Assembly (NCBI GenBank): GCA_051953655.1
Contig: JBQCIO010000135.1
Location: 1-32,288, forward strand
Direction: 5' to 3'
From: JBQCHF01 sp051953655
GTDB taxonomy: Bacteria; Actinomycetota; Actinomycetes; Motilibacterales; Motilibacteraceae
DNA: 32,288 nucleotides
The translations under genes and the position numbers were made by a program. Of the stretch, positions 1 through 8,267 are shown piece after piece (the first letter of the stretch is position 1; each line of letters begins with the position of its first letter). The notes beneath the pieces are model-generated. The model did not search any database. It saw only the letters and a list, made by a program, of their open reading frames with translations, and was not told the origin of the DNA.

Positions 1-67
1 CGAGCAACACCGCGGTGCGGGCCCTGGCGAGGCCGCCGGGCTCGGCCGGACCGGCGAGGGCGCTCAC
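1..67 (-). CDS. ABC transporter permease, N-terminal fragment (gene continues outside the window)
   Basis: The TGA of the ABC ATPase gene overlaps a GTG (67-65) in the GTGA arrangement typical of coupled genes. The frame stays open to the window edge and begins V-S-A-L-A-G-P. In LolD/MacB-type operons the ATPase is usually followed by its FtsX-like permease, so this is probably the first 22 codons of that permease. No domain is visible in so short a piece; the identity rests on context. Confidence 0.4.
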   Translation of the reverse strand, partial: MSALAGPAEPGGLARARTAVLL

Positions 68-798
68 CCGCCCACCTGCTGCGGAAGGCGCCCGGCCGGC
101 TGCTCGACCCGCTCCACCAGCCCGTCGCGCAGGTGCACCACGCGGTCGGCCGCCGCGGCGACGTCGGGGCTGTGGGTGACGAGCAGGATCGCCTGCCCGG
201 CCCGGTGCAGCCGGGCGAACAGCTCGAGCACCTCGGCGGCGCCGGCGGTGTCCAGGGCGCCGGTGGGCTCGTCGGCCAGCAGCAGGGTGGGCTCGCCGGC
301 CAGCGCACGGGCGATGGCGAGCCGCTGCCGCTGCCCGCCGGACAGGGCCGCCGGGCCGGTGGCCGACTTGTCCAGCAGCCCGAGCAGGTCCAGCAGCTCG
401 TGGGCCCGGCGGTCGGCGGTGCGCCGTGGCGCCCCGGCCACGAGCGCGGCCAGCGCGACGTTCTCGTGGGCGCTCATGCCCTCGATGAGGTGGAAGAACT
501 GGAACACCATGCCGACGTGCCGGCGGCGCAGCCGGGCGGCGCCGGCGGCGGACTGCGCGGACATCCGCCGGCCGGCCAGCAGCACCTCGCCCTCGTCGGG
601 CGCCTCGAGCCCTGCGACCAGGCCCAGCAGCGTCGACTTCCCCGAGCCGGACGGCCCGCGCAGCGCCACGAACTCGCCGGCCGCCACGTCGAGGTCGACC
701 CCGCGCAGCGCGCGCACGGGCGCCTCGGCGGTGCCGTAGGTCTTGCGCAGCCCGGCCACGGCGAGGACCGGCGGCACCGGCCCGGGAAGTGCGCTCAC
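64..798 (-). CDS. ABC transporter ATP-binding protein, LolD/MacB type
   Basis: A 244-aa nucleotide-binding subunit that would power an FtsX-type membrane permease for lipoprotein, peptide or drug export. All hallmarks are intact: Walker A GPSGSGKST at about 48-56, Q-loop Q100, signature LSGGQ at 152-156, Walker B LLLADE at 172-177 with the ADEPTGALD continuation, and H-loop H209. The length fits the LolD/MacB/FtsE group. The open frame extends 36 codons upstream, but that part is low-complexity Arg/Pro/Gly. The GTG at 798 puts the usual short lead before the first beta strand (LAVAGLRKTYG), so I chose it. The stop overlaps the next gene by 4 nt. The substrate cannot be told from the sequence. 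Confidence 0.9.
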   Translation of the reverse strand: MSALPGPVPPVLAVAGLRKTYGTAEAPVRALRGVDLDVAAGEFVALRGPSGSGKSTLLGLVAGLEAPDEGEVLLAGRRMSAQSAAGAARLRRRHVGMVFQFFHLIEGMSAHENVALAALVAGAPRRTADRRAHELLDLLGLLDKSATGPAALSGGQRQRLAIARALAGEPTLLLADEPTGALDTAGAAEVLELFARLHRAGQAILLVTHSPDVAAAADRVVHLRDGLVERVEQPAGRLPQQVGG

Positions 799-989
799 GC
801 GGCGGGACTCTAGGCGGAGCGGGCCGCCGACCGCCGGGGATTGCCCCGGTCGCCGGCGCTCGCGGCCCGAGGGTGGTGCTGGCCACACCCGCGACCCGCC
901 AGGCACCCCCCTGCCCGACAGCTTCCTGCCCAGGCACCTTGGGTGGTGCCGGGCGGGAGGTCCGTCCCGGCACGACGAGGGGACGACCG

Positions 990-1193
990 ATGAACCGCAC
1001 CAGCACCGCCCGCACCGCTGCCGGCCCCACCGCCGCGCACGCTGCCGTCCGCGGGCCGCGACGCGGGACGTCGTCGGCCTTCTCCACCCTGTGGTTCGCG
1101 CGCCAGGACCAGGTGGTCCGCCTCGCCCTCGGGCTCACCTCGCCCGCCGCCACCGGTGCGCCGGCGCGGATCGTCCCGCCGCCCTTCGCCTGA
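990..1193 (+). CDS. Small hypothetical protein (67 aa)
   Basis: ATG at 990 is preceded by a purine-rich GAGGGG about 8 nt upstream. The frame encodes 67 residues: a basic Thr/Ala/Arg-rich start, then a segment with STLWFARQDQVVRLALGLT. I recognise no family. It lies between two minus-strand genes with a 35-nt gap to the convergent monooxygenase stop. A real ribosome binding site favours a gene, but in DNA this GC-rich short open frames arise by chance. Confidence 0.35.
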   Translation: MNRTSTARTAAGPTAAHAAVRGPRRGTSSAFSTLWFARQDQVVRLALGLTSPAATGAPARIVPPPFA

Positions 1194-1228
1194 CCGTCCA
1201 CCGTGCCTGAGGTCAGTAGGACCGGTGT

Positions 1229-2779
1229 CTACGACAGGGCGTCGGAGACAGCGTCCGGTTCCCGCTGCCCGGGCAGGTGCGGAGCACCGACCGGGTCGCC
1301 CTGGAGGCGGTAGCTCTCCGGGTCGAAGCGGCGGACCAGGTTGCGGTAGCGCCAGGTGAACGTGGGCCACATGGCGCTGTTGCGCCCGGTGCGGTCGAAG
1401 TACCAGCTGGTGCAGCCGCCGCTGTTCCAGACCGTGCCCGCGAGCCGGTCCTGCAGCGCGGCGTCCTCCTGCTCCACGACGTCGGCGCGGACGTCGACCG
1501 CCGCCAGGTGCAGCCGGTCGAGCGTGCGCACGGCGTCGGCCACGTACCGGGCCTGCGACTCGAGCATGTAGACGATCGAGCTGTGGGCCAGGTTGGTGTT
1601 CGGCCCGTACATGAGGAACAGGTTGGGGAACCCGGGCACGGCGATGCCTCGGTGCGCCCGCGGGCTGCCGCCCCACCGCTCGGCCAGCGACGCGCCGTCC
1701 GCGCCCTGCACCAGCCGGGCCACCGGCGGCTCGGTGGGCGTGAACCCGGTGGCGAACACGACGACGTCCGCCGGGTGCTCCCGGCCGTCGGCGTCCACCA
1801 GGCCGTGCGGGGTGGCGCGCACGACGGCCCGGTCCACCAGCTCGACGTCGGGGCGCTGCAGGGTCGGGTACCAGTCGTTGCTGAGCAGCGGCCGCTTGCA
1901 GGCGACGTCGAAGTGCGGGGTGACGCGGGCGCGCAGTCCGGGGTCGCGCACCTGGCGGCGCAGGTGCCAGCCGGCGAAGGCCTGCACCGCCGGCAGCAGC
2001 CGCCGCTGGTGGGCCATCGGCACGACGTATCCCTCGCGGTAGGCCCAGAGCAGTCCCCGGGCGGCGCGCTGGGTGGCCGGGACGCGCCGGTAGAGCGCGC
2101 GCTCGGGACGCAGGTAGGGGCGGTCGAGCCGCGGCAGCACCCAGGAGGCGGTGCGCTGGAAGACGGTCAGGTGGGCGACGTCGGGGGCGATCGCCGGCAC
2201 CACCTGCACGGCGGAGGCGCCGGTGCCGACCACGGCCACCCGCCGTCCGGCCAGCCCCACGTCGTGCCGCCACGCCCCGGTGTGGAAGACCTCGCCGGCG
2301 AACTCCTGCAGCCCGGGCAGCTCGGGGATGCGTGGTGTGCTCAGCGTGCCGGTGGCGAGCACCAGCACCTGGGCGCGCACCTCGCCCCGGCTGGTGCCGG
2401 CCACCCACCGCGCCGCGGCGGGGTCCCAGTGCGCGGACAGCAGCTCGCACCCGGTGCGCACCAGCGGCGCCAGCCCCTGCTGGGCCGCCGTGCGGCGCAG
2501 GTAGGCCTGGATGTCCGGCTGCCGGCCGTAGGAGCGGGTCCAGCCCGGCTCGGGGGCGAAGGAGAAGGAGTAGAGCACCGAGGGGACGTCGCAGGCGCAG
2601 CCGGGATAGGTGTTGTCCCGCCAGGTTCCCCCGACGTCGTCGCCGCGCTCGATCACCAGCACGTCCCCGGGGGCGGTGAACCCGGCGCGGCGCAGGTAGG
2701 CCGCGGCGGCCAGCCCCCCGAAGCCCGCGCCGACGACGAGGACCCGGACGTGCGCGGGGAGCTCGCTCTGGTCGGTCAC
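1229..2779 (-). CDS. Flavin-dependent (Baeyer-Villiger type) monooxygenase
   Basis: A 516-aa FAD/NADPH oxygenase of the class that oxidises ketones to esters or lactones, or N-hydroxylates amines. Visible motifs: FAD-binding GAGFGG at 17-22, the GTWRDNTYPG...CD block at 51-64 typical of BVMOs, a BVMO-like fingerprint F160-x-G-x3-H166-x3-W170, the NADPH-binding GTGASA at 185-190, and a late ATGF motif. The fingerprint has Arg after the Trp where Pro or Asp is usual, so the substrate class is uncertain. The GTG at 2779 has GGGGAGG a few bases upstream and starts directly before the Rossmann strand; the longer open frame runs back into a palindromic repeat. It is separated by 124 nt from the upstream exonuclease gene, so it may be a separate transcription unit. 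Confidence 0.88.
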   Translation of the reverse strand: MTDQSELPAHVRVLVVGAGFGGLAAAAYLRRAGFTAPGDVLVIERGDDVGGTWRDNTYPGCACDVPSVLYSFSFAPEPGWTRSYGRQPDIQAYLRRTAAQQGLAPLVRTGCELLSAHWDPAAARWVAGTSRGEVRAQVLVLATGTLSTPRIPELPGLQEFAGEVFHTGAWRHDVGLAGRRVAVVGTGASAVQVVPAIAPDVAHLTVFQRTASWVLPRLDRPYLRPERALYRRVPATQRAARGLLWAYREGYVVPMAHQRRLLPAVQAFAGWHLRRQVRDPGLRARVTPHFDVACKRPLLSNDWYPTLQRPDVELVDRAVVRATPHGLVDADGREHPADVVVFATGFTPTEPPVARLVQGADGASLAERWGGSPRAHRGIAVPGFPNLFLMYGPNTNLAHSSIVYMLESQARYVADAVRTLDRLHLAAVDVRADVVEQEDAALQDRLAGTVWNSGGCTSWYFDRTGRNSAMWPTFTWRYRNLVRRFDPESYRLQGDPVGAPHLPGQREPDAVSDALS

Positions 2780-2811
2780 GTGCCCTCCCCTGCCTCCGTC
2801 GGCCCCGGTCG

Positions 2812-2889
2812 GAACGATCACGCTCCCGTGATCCTTCCATGCTTACCGCGCCAGATCTGGCGCGGTAAGCATGGAACCTGCGCGGGGAG
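2812..2889. repeat. 78-nt two-hairpin repeat, copy 1
   Basis: It contains a small hairpin (GATCACG 2816-2822, 4-nt loop, CGTGATC 2827-2833) followed by a perfect 42-bp palindrome (2835-2876) centred on AGATCT, then CGCGGGGAG. A second copy at 10657-10734 has exactly the same length and matches at about 65 of 78 positions. It lies 15 nt past the exonuclease stop and upstream of the monooxygenase start. It may be a terminator, a REP-like element or both; there is no U-tract. Confidence 0.85.
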
Positions 2890-2903
2890 CGGGCGCTCGC
2901 GCC

Positions 2904-3569
2904 CTACGCCGCGCCGCCGCTCACCGGGCCGCGCGCCTGCAGCGACTCGGTGAGGGCCACCTGGCGGGAGGCGCGGCGCAGGGCGCGCAGGGTGACCGGG
3001 CCGGTGCGCTCGAGCCGGGCGCAGACGGCCAGCAGGACCTGGGCGGTGGTCAGGGCGTCGCCCAGGGCGTGGTGCGGGCGGTGGACCGGCAGCCCGAAGA
3101 GCGCCGCGGCGTCGGCCAGGGGCAGGCCGGGCGGCAGCACCGTGCGGTCCTCCCGCAGCGCCACGGCGCGGGCCAGCCGCTCGGTGTCCAGCACCGGCAC
3201 GGCCCCCGGGCCGCGCAGCCGGACGCCGTGCGGGCGCAGCGCCGGGCCGAGGAAGGCGCGTTCGACCGCGGTGACGTGGGCGACCAGCACGTGGCCGGCC
3301 AGCAGCGGCGCCAGCTCGGCCATCACCTCCGCCGGCGGCGGGGCCGCCGCGGCCTCGGCCGGCCGGATCCCGTGCACCAGCACGTTCTTGCGCTCCGGCA
3401 GGCGGTGCGGGCGCACCGTGCGGTACCAGGAGCGGCCCGGCAGCGCCCGGCCGCCGACCACCGGCACCAGCCCCACCGAGAGCAGCTCGTCGCGCCGCGC
3501 GTCCAGACCGGTGGTCTCCACGTCGACGACGGCGAAGGACAGCTCGCGCCACGGCGTGCCCGTCCTCAC
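2904..3569 (-). CDS. DnaQ-like 3'-5' exonuclease family protein
   Basis: A 221-aa protein of the DEDDh exonuclease fold. ExoI is VVDVETTGLD at 14-23 (D16, E18). ExoII is the VAHVTAVERAFL block (97-108), with Glu104 where the family usually has Asp. ExoIII is HHALGDA (H166, D171). A VLDTERLAR segment sits at 126-134. The gene starts at GTG 3569, overlapping the TGA of the DUF294 gene (GTGA), which implies translational coupling. Pairing of a cNMP/CBS/DUF294 protein with a DnaQ-like exonuclease is a recurrent bacterial arrangement. I infer a joint role in nucleotide or nucleic-acid turnover rather than replication proofreading. The open frame extends far upstream but overlaps the neighbouring gene there and is a shadow. 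Confidence 0.85.
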   Translation of the reverse strand: MRTGTPWRELSFAVVDVETTGLDARRDELLSVGLVPVVGGRALPGRSWYRTVRPHRLPERKNVLVHGIRPAEAAAAPPPAEVMAELAPLLAGHVLVAHVTAVERAFLGPALRPHGVRLRGPGAVPVLDTERLARAVALREDRTVLPPGLPLADAAALFGLPVHRPHHALGDALTTAQVLLAVCARLERTGPVTLRALRRASRQVALTESLQARGPVSGGAA

Positions 3570-5386
3570 GGCGGGGTGGCGGCGACCACCGCCTGCAGGT
3601 GCCGCTGCACGTGGGCCACCGCGCGGAAGGCGTCGCACAGCGCGCGCCGGCGCAGCGGCCCCAGCTCCCCCGGGTCGACGTGGTTCCCGGGCAGCTCTCC
3701 CCGGCGCAACGCCTCCACCTGCACCTCCAGGCGCAGCGCGACGACGACGTCGAACGCCTCCGACAGCGCGTCGGAGTCGGCTTGTCTCAGGACCCCGGCG
3801 GCGGCCGCCTGCTGGAGCCGGGTCGGGGTGTCCACCGCGGTGCTGCCCGCCGAGACCGCCGCCCACCGGGCGAGGTCGGTGACCGGCGCCGTGCCGCCCA
3901 GCTTGAGGTCGAGCATGCCGCGGTGCTCGCCGGTGTGCTCGACCACGAGGTCGCGCACGAAGCCGGTCGGCGGGCGCAGCCGCAGCGCGGTCTGGGCGAG
4001 CACGCGCCCCAGGCGCCGCTGCCCCCGGGTGCGGGACAGCACATCGGTCAGCAGCTCCTGCCCACCGGCTCCCCAGACCTCGCGGCCGTCCACCAGCGCA
4101 CTGAGGTAGGTGGCGGCGTCGCCGTGCTGCGGCGCCTCCACCCAGCGGGCGAGCGCTCGTTCCCAGGCGGCGAGCGGCCGGGCGAAGCGCGGGTCGGCCG
4201 GCGTGACGCCGTGGGTGTCCACCGGCACGCCGCATCGAGAGAGCCCGGAGACGACCTCCGACGCGACGTCGGAGACGTAGCCCGCCACCGCGGCAGCGTC
4301 CTCGTCACCCAGGTGCACGAGGGCGACGTCGGCATCCGACGTCGGGTAGGACTCGCGCCGGCCGGTGCTGCCGAGCACCAGCAGGCCGAACGGGACGGGC
4401 GCCGGTCCGCGCGCGGCCACCGCGAGCTCGGCCAGCCGGGCGCAGAGCACGTCGACGAGCACCGCGCGGGCTGCGAGCACCTGCCGCGGGGCGAGGCCGG
4501 CGTCGACCGCGGCCACCACCGACGCCGGCACCTGCGCGGCGAGCCCGGCCAGCGCGGGCAGGTCCGGGGCCAGCGCCAGCGCCCGGCGCAGCCGGAACGC
4601 CGTGCGCCCCTGGGCGGCCAGCAGGTCGACGTCCTCCACCAGGCCGTGCACGGTCCCGTCCCGCCCCACGACCGGCAGCTGGCGGACCCCGTGCGCCAGC
4701 ATGAGCAGCAGCGCGTCCTCGGCCGACGCCCCGGGCGGCACGACCACCGCCTCGGGCGTCATCACCTCCCCGAGCGGGGTGGAGGCGTCCCGCCCCCGGC
4801 CGAGCACCCGGCGGCGCAGGTCCCGGTCGGTGACGATCCCCAGCCTCCCGTCCGCGCCGCGCACGAGCACCGCGGACGCGGTGGTGCCGTCCAGCGCGGC
4901 CACCGCGTCGGCCACCGGGTCACCGGGCGCGAGCACCACCGCCGGGCGCAGCACCTCGCGCAGCCCGGGCGCCGGGGCCGGGACCTCGCCCAGCCGCCGA
5001 GCGGTCCGGTCGCCCAGCGTGCGGGCCACGAAGCGCAACCCCGCCGGGCCGGCCAGCAGCGGCAGCAGCACCGGCGCGGGCAGCCGGTAGACCAGCAGGT
5101 CCTCACCGGCCCGGACCTCCAAGGCCGCGGGCTCGCCGGTGAGCACGGACGGCAGGCCGAAGACCTCGCCCGGCCCGAGCCGGTCCACCCCCCGGGCGCC
5201 GTCGAGCAGCTCGGCCGCGCCGGCCCGCACCAGGTAGCCGTGGGTGCCCGCGGCCCCGGCCGGCAGCACCGACGCGCCGGCGGCGTGGAACTCGATCTCG
5301 ACCACGGCCGCGGCGGCCTCCAGCGCGGCCTCGTCGGCGGCGTCGAAGGGCGGCACCCGGCGCAGCCAGTCCACGACGTCGTGCAC
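3566..5386 (-). CDS. Cyclic-nucleotide-binding/CBS/DUF294 nucleotidyltransferase-like protein
   Basis: A 606-aa multidomain protein. Residues ~5-130 resemble a cNMP-binding beta-roll (GPGEVFGLPSVLTGEP at 71-86). Two CBS motifs follow at ~145-260 (GIVTDRDL 183-190, MTPEAVVV 209-216, HGLVEDVDL 247-255). A DUF294 nucleotidyltransferase-like core at ~325-420 carries GST-GRRE (339-345) and SDAD (350-353), the metal/nucleotide-site pattern of GlnD-type transferases. A helical DUF294 C-terminal domain completes it. In related proteins CBS domains sense adenine nucleotides, and I infer that here they gate the transferase-like core; its target is unknown. Start is GTG 5386, 21 nt after the phosphatase stop, with a weak ribosome binding site. 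It belongs to an operon with the SpoIIE-type gene and the exonuclease. Confidence 0.88.
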   Translation of the reverse strand: MHDVVDWLRRVPPFDAADEAALEAAAAVVEIEFHAAGASVLPAGAAGTHGYLVRAGAAELLDGARGVDRLGPGEVFGLPSVLTGEPAALEVRAGEDLLVYRLPAPVLLPLLAGPAGLRFVARTLGDRTARRLGEVPAPAPGLREVLRPAVVLAPGDPVADAVAALDGTTASAVLVRGADGRLGIVTDRDLRRRVLGRGRDASTPLGEVMTPEAVVVPPGASAEDALLLMLAHGVRQLPVVGRDGTVHGLVEDVDLLAAQGRTAFRLRRALALAPDLPALAGLAAQVPASVVAAVDAGLAPRQVLAARAVLVDVLCARLAELAVAARGPAPVPFGLLVLGSTGRRESYPTSDADVALVHLGDEDAAAVAGYVSDVASEVVSGLSRCGVPVDTHGVTPADPRFARPLAAWERALARWVEAPQHGDAATYLSALVDGREVWGAGGQELLTDVLSRTRGQRRLGRVLAQTALRLRPPTGFVRDLVVEHTGEHRGMLDLKLGGTAPVTDLARWAAVSAGSTAVDTPTRLQQAAAAGVLRQADSDALSEAFDVVVALRLEVQVEALRRGELPGNHVDPGELGPLRRRALCDAFRAVAHVQRHLQAVVAATPP

Positions 5387-5407
5387 GGGCCCATCCCACC
5401 ACCGGGG

Positions 5408-8065
5408 TCAGCCGGTGAGCGGCACCTCGGCCCAGACGCTCTTGCCGTCGGGGTGGATCCGCGTGCCCCACCGGCGGCTGAGCATGCCGACCAGGGCGAG
5501 CCCGCGCCCGCCCTCGTCCTCGAGCTCGGCGAAGCGGCGCCGCGGCAGCCGGGCGGCGGTGTCCCGGACGTCGACGACGGCCACCTCGCCCTGCAGCGAG
5601 ACGTCCACCCGGTAGGGCCCGGCGCCGTGCCGCAGGGCGTTGCCGGCCAGCTCGCTGAGCACCAGCAGCACGTCGTCGACGGCGCCGCGGGGCACCTCGC
5701 GGCCGGCCAGCAGGGCGCGCGCCCCGGCCCGGGCGCGCTCGACGTCGCCGGGCCCCTCCAGCCCCAGGCTGAACAGGTCCGGCGGCGTGGCCAGCACCCG
5801 GGAGACCAGCAGCAGCGCGGCGTCGTCGCGCTCCCGGGAGGAGCGCATGAGGGCGACCAGGGCGTCGGCGGCGTCGTCGAGGACGGGACCCCGCTCGCCG
5901 GCGGTGGTGGAGGGCAGCAGGTCGTGCAGGCGGCGGCCGAGGTCGTCGACGCCCTGGCCGAGGTCCTCGTCGCGCCGCTCCACCAGCCCGTCGGTGTAGA
6001 GCGCGAGCACCTCGTCCGGGCCCAGCACGGCGCGGGCGACGCCGACGTCGCCCAGCCCGAGGCCCAGGACGGTGCCGGCGCCCACCTCCAGCCGCCGCGC
6101 GCCCTTGCCGGGGGTGACGACCAGCGGCGGGAGGTGGCCGGCGTTGGCGACCTCGAGCGCGCCGGTGGTCACGTCGAGCACGCCGTAGCAGGCGGTGACC
6201 AGCGGGGTGTCGATGCCGTCGTGGGACAGCTCGGCCACCAGGCCGTCGAGCAGCACCAGCGTGTCGGCCGGGGGGAGGTCGACCTGCGCCCAGGCCCGGA
6301 CCGCCGAGCGCAGCTGGCCCATGACGCCGGCCGCCTGCAGGCCCCGCCCCATGACGTCGCCGATGGCGAAGCCGACCCGGCCGGCGCCGAGGTCGAGGAC
6401 GTCCCACCAGTCCCCGCCCACGGCCAGCCCGTCGGTGCCGGCCACGTAGCGGCCGGTGGCCGCGAGGCCCGGGACGCCCGAGGGCCCCTGCGGCAGCAGC
6501 GCCTCCTGCAGCGCCAGCGCGGTGGCCCGTTCCCGGGTGGCCGCCATCGCCCGGGCCAGCGGCGCGGCGGTGCGCCCGACCAGCTCGGTGACCAGGGCGA
6601 GGTCCTCCGGCCCGGGCGGCGGGCTCTCCCCGCAGCGCACCACGCTGAGCACCCCCACCGGGTCCTCGTCCGGCGCCTGGGTGCCGACCGGCGCGACCAC
6701 CGCGGAGTGGGTCCCGAGCGAGCGCAGGAAGGCCCGGCCGCGCTCGTCGAAGCCCCAGTCGGCCAGGACGCCGTCGTCGCGCAGGTCGTGCGCGCCGGGC
6801 TGGGCGCTGAGCATGGCGGCCAGCAGCGGCTCGCCGAGCGCGCGGGCGCCGGCCACCGGGAAGCCGACGTCGCGCTGCACGACGACCTGCCCGCTGGCCG
6901 GGTCGCGCATCGCCACCGCGAGCCGGCGCAGCACCTTGCCGCTCACCGTGGCGGTGTCCGCGGCGCCGGCCGCCTGCAGCTCGCGGGCCTGGGCGAGCAG
7001 GTGCGGGTCGACGGCGTAGACGGCGGCGACGTCGCCCACCACCGGCACGACCGCCGCCGCCAGCCGCTCCAGCGCGGTGGTGACGTCGTCGGAGCTGGCG
7101 AGGGAGTCGCTCACCTCGGCCAGCAGCGCCAGCCGCGAGTTGGCCTGCTCGGCGCGCTGGGCGGCCTGCTCGGCGCGGCTGGCGAGCTCGGCGCGCTCCA
7201 CCGCGAGCCCGACCTGCACGGCGACGGCGCGCAGGAACGCCTGCTCGTCGGCGTCGAAGGCCCGCTCGTGCTCGAACGAGAGGGTGAGGGCGCCGAGCAC
7301 GCGGTCACCGGCCAGCAGCGGGAGGGTGCACCACGACCTACCGCCGGGGCAGTCGGTGTCGTTCCCGGCCGTGCCCTGGAAGGTGGGCCGGCTCGTGCGG
7401 GCGGCGTCGGCGAGCGCCGAGCCGGGCGCGGGCTGCACGCGCTCCCAGCGGCCCGTGTCGCCGGCGGGACCGCCGGTCAGCACGTGCAGCTCGCCGGAGC
7501 CGTCGTCGAGGGCGACCGCGGCCGAGCGGGCCTGCAGGTCCCCGGGCGCGAGCCGCAGCGCGGCGCGGGCGACGGCGTCGACGTCGGGTGCGGCCGACAG
7601 CGCCGTGCTCACCCGCAGCAGCCGCTCGGAGCGCTCGCTGGCGGCGCGGGCGCGGACGGCGGCCGCCTCCGCGCCGGCCGCCGCGGCGATCCTCCCCTCG
7701 CGGTGCTGGCGGTCCCGGGCCGCGGCGACGCCGATGACCGCGCCCGCGGCGATGCCCACCACCCGGAAGATCTGGGCGGCCGGCGCCTCGGTCCACTGCT
7801 GGTCCCACTGCCCCATGGCGACGCCGACCGCGAACGCGACGAGGCCGTACAGGGCGGTGATCCGCGGGCTGAGCAGGGCGGCGGCGAGCACGGGGACGAT
7901 GACCAGCAGGCCGAGGACGATCTTGCCCGGCCCCAGCGCGACGTCGACCACGGAGACCACCACCAGGGCGGCCAGGGGCGCCAGCCGTCGGGCCCACAGC
8001 CCGCTGCCGTGCGACGTGGGGCGGACGTGCAGGGCGGCCACGCGCTCCAGGGCCTCGCCCACCAC
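5408..8065 (-). CDS. Membrane-anchored GAF-SpoIIE (PP2C) phosphatase with C-terminal HATPase domain
   Basis: An 885-aa signalling protein. Hydrophobic segments at ~30-45, 48-66, 69-87 and 100-116 form an N-terminal membrane module. Two GAF-like regions follow (~150-290, ~310-505), then a SpoIIE/PP2C phosphatase with VGGDWWD (549-555), GDVMGRG (569-575), ANAGHLPP (640-647), YTDGL (690-694) and RDDAALL (746-752). An RsbW-like ATPase ends the protein, with ELAGNALRHG (805-814) and GGRGLALV (852-859). The phosphatase plus anti-sigma-type kinase combination is typical of actinobacterial partner-switching control of stress sigma factors; the partner is not visible here. GAGGAGG lies only one base before GTG 8065, so the adjacent GTG 8062 may be the true start. 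It is the first gene of the operon with the DUF294 and exonuclease genes. Confidence 0.92.
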   Translation of the reverse strand: MVGEALERVAALHVRPTSHGSGLWARRLAPLAALVVVSVVDVALGPGKIVLGLLVIVPVLAAALLSPRITALYGLVAFAVGVAMGQWDQQWTEAPAAQIFRVVGIAAGAVIGVAAARDRQHREGRIAAAAGAEAAAVRARAASERSERLLRVSTALSAAPDVDAVARAALRLAPGDLQARSAAVALDDGSGELHVLTGGPAGDTGRWERVQPAPGSALADAARTSRPTFQGTAGNDTDCPGGRSWCTLPLLAGDRVLGALTLSFEHERAFDADEQAFLRAVAVQVGLAVERAELASRAEQAAQRAEQANSRLALLAEVSDSLASSDDVTTALERLAAAVVPVVGDVAAVYAVDPHLLAQARELQAAGAADTATVSGKVLRRLAVAMRDPASGQVVVQRDVGFPVAGARALGEPLLAAMLSAQPGAHDLRDDGVLADWGFDERGRAFLRSLGTHSAVVAPVGTQAPDEDPVGVLSVVRCGESPPPGPEDLALVTELVGRTAAPLARAMAATRERATALALQEALLPQGPSGVPGLAATGRYVAGTDGLAVGGDWWDVLDLGAGRVGFAIGDVMGRGLQAAGVMGQLRSAVRAWAQVDLPPADTLVLLDGLVAELSHDGIDTPLVTACYGVLDVTTGALEVANAGHLPPLVVTPGKGARRLEVGAGTVLGLGLGDVGVARAVLGPDEVLALYTDGLVERRDEDLGQGVDDLGRRLHDLLPSTTAGERGPVLDDAADALVALMRSSRERDDAALLLVSRVLATPPDLFSLGLEGPGDVERARAGARALLAGREVPRGAVDDVLLVLSELAGNALRHGAGPYRVDVSLQGEVAVVDVRDTAARLPRRRFAELEDEGGRGLALVGMLSRRWGTRIHPDGKSVWAEVPLTG

Positions 8066-8267
8066 GCCTCCTCGCGCCGGCCGCCGGCGTCCGCCGTCGG
8101 CCCGATCACCTCGCCCCGCGAGGGCCCATCATGCCGGTCCCCGCCGTGGCGGTCGTGGCCGAGCCACGCCGGCTCCCCCGCCGGCGCCCTACCCCCTGCG
8201 CCGGCCGGCGACACCGGGCGGACGCCCGGACGCGTAGGAGGGCAGGGCGCCGGGGAGGCTGGCGGCC

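Noticed and set aside
810..2840. A 676-codon minus-strand frame over the monooxygenase
   Set aside because: Arg/Gly/Pro-rich translation without motifs; the other minus frame holds all BVMO motifs.
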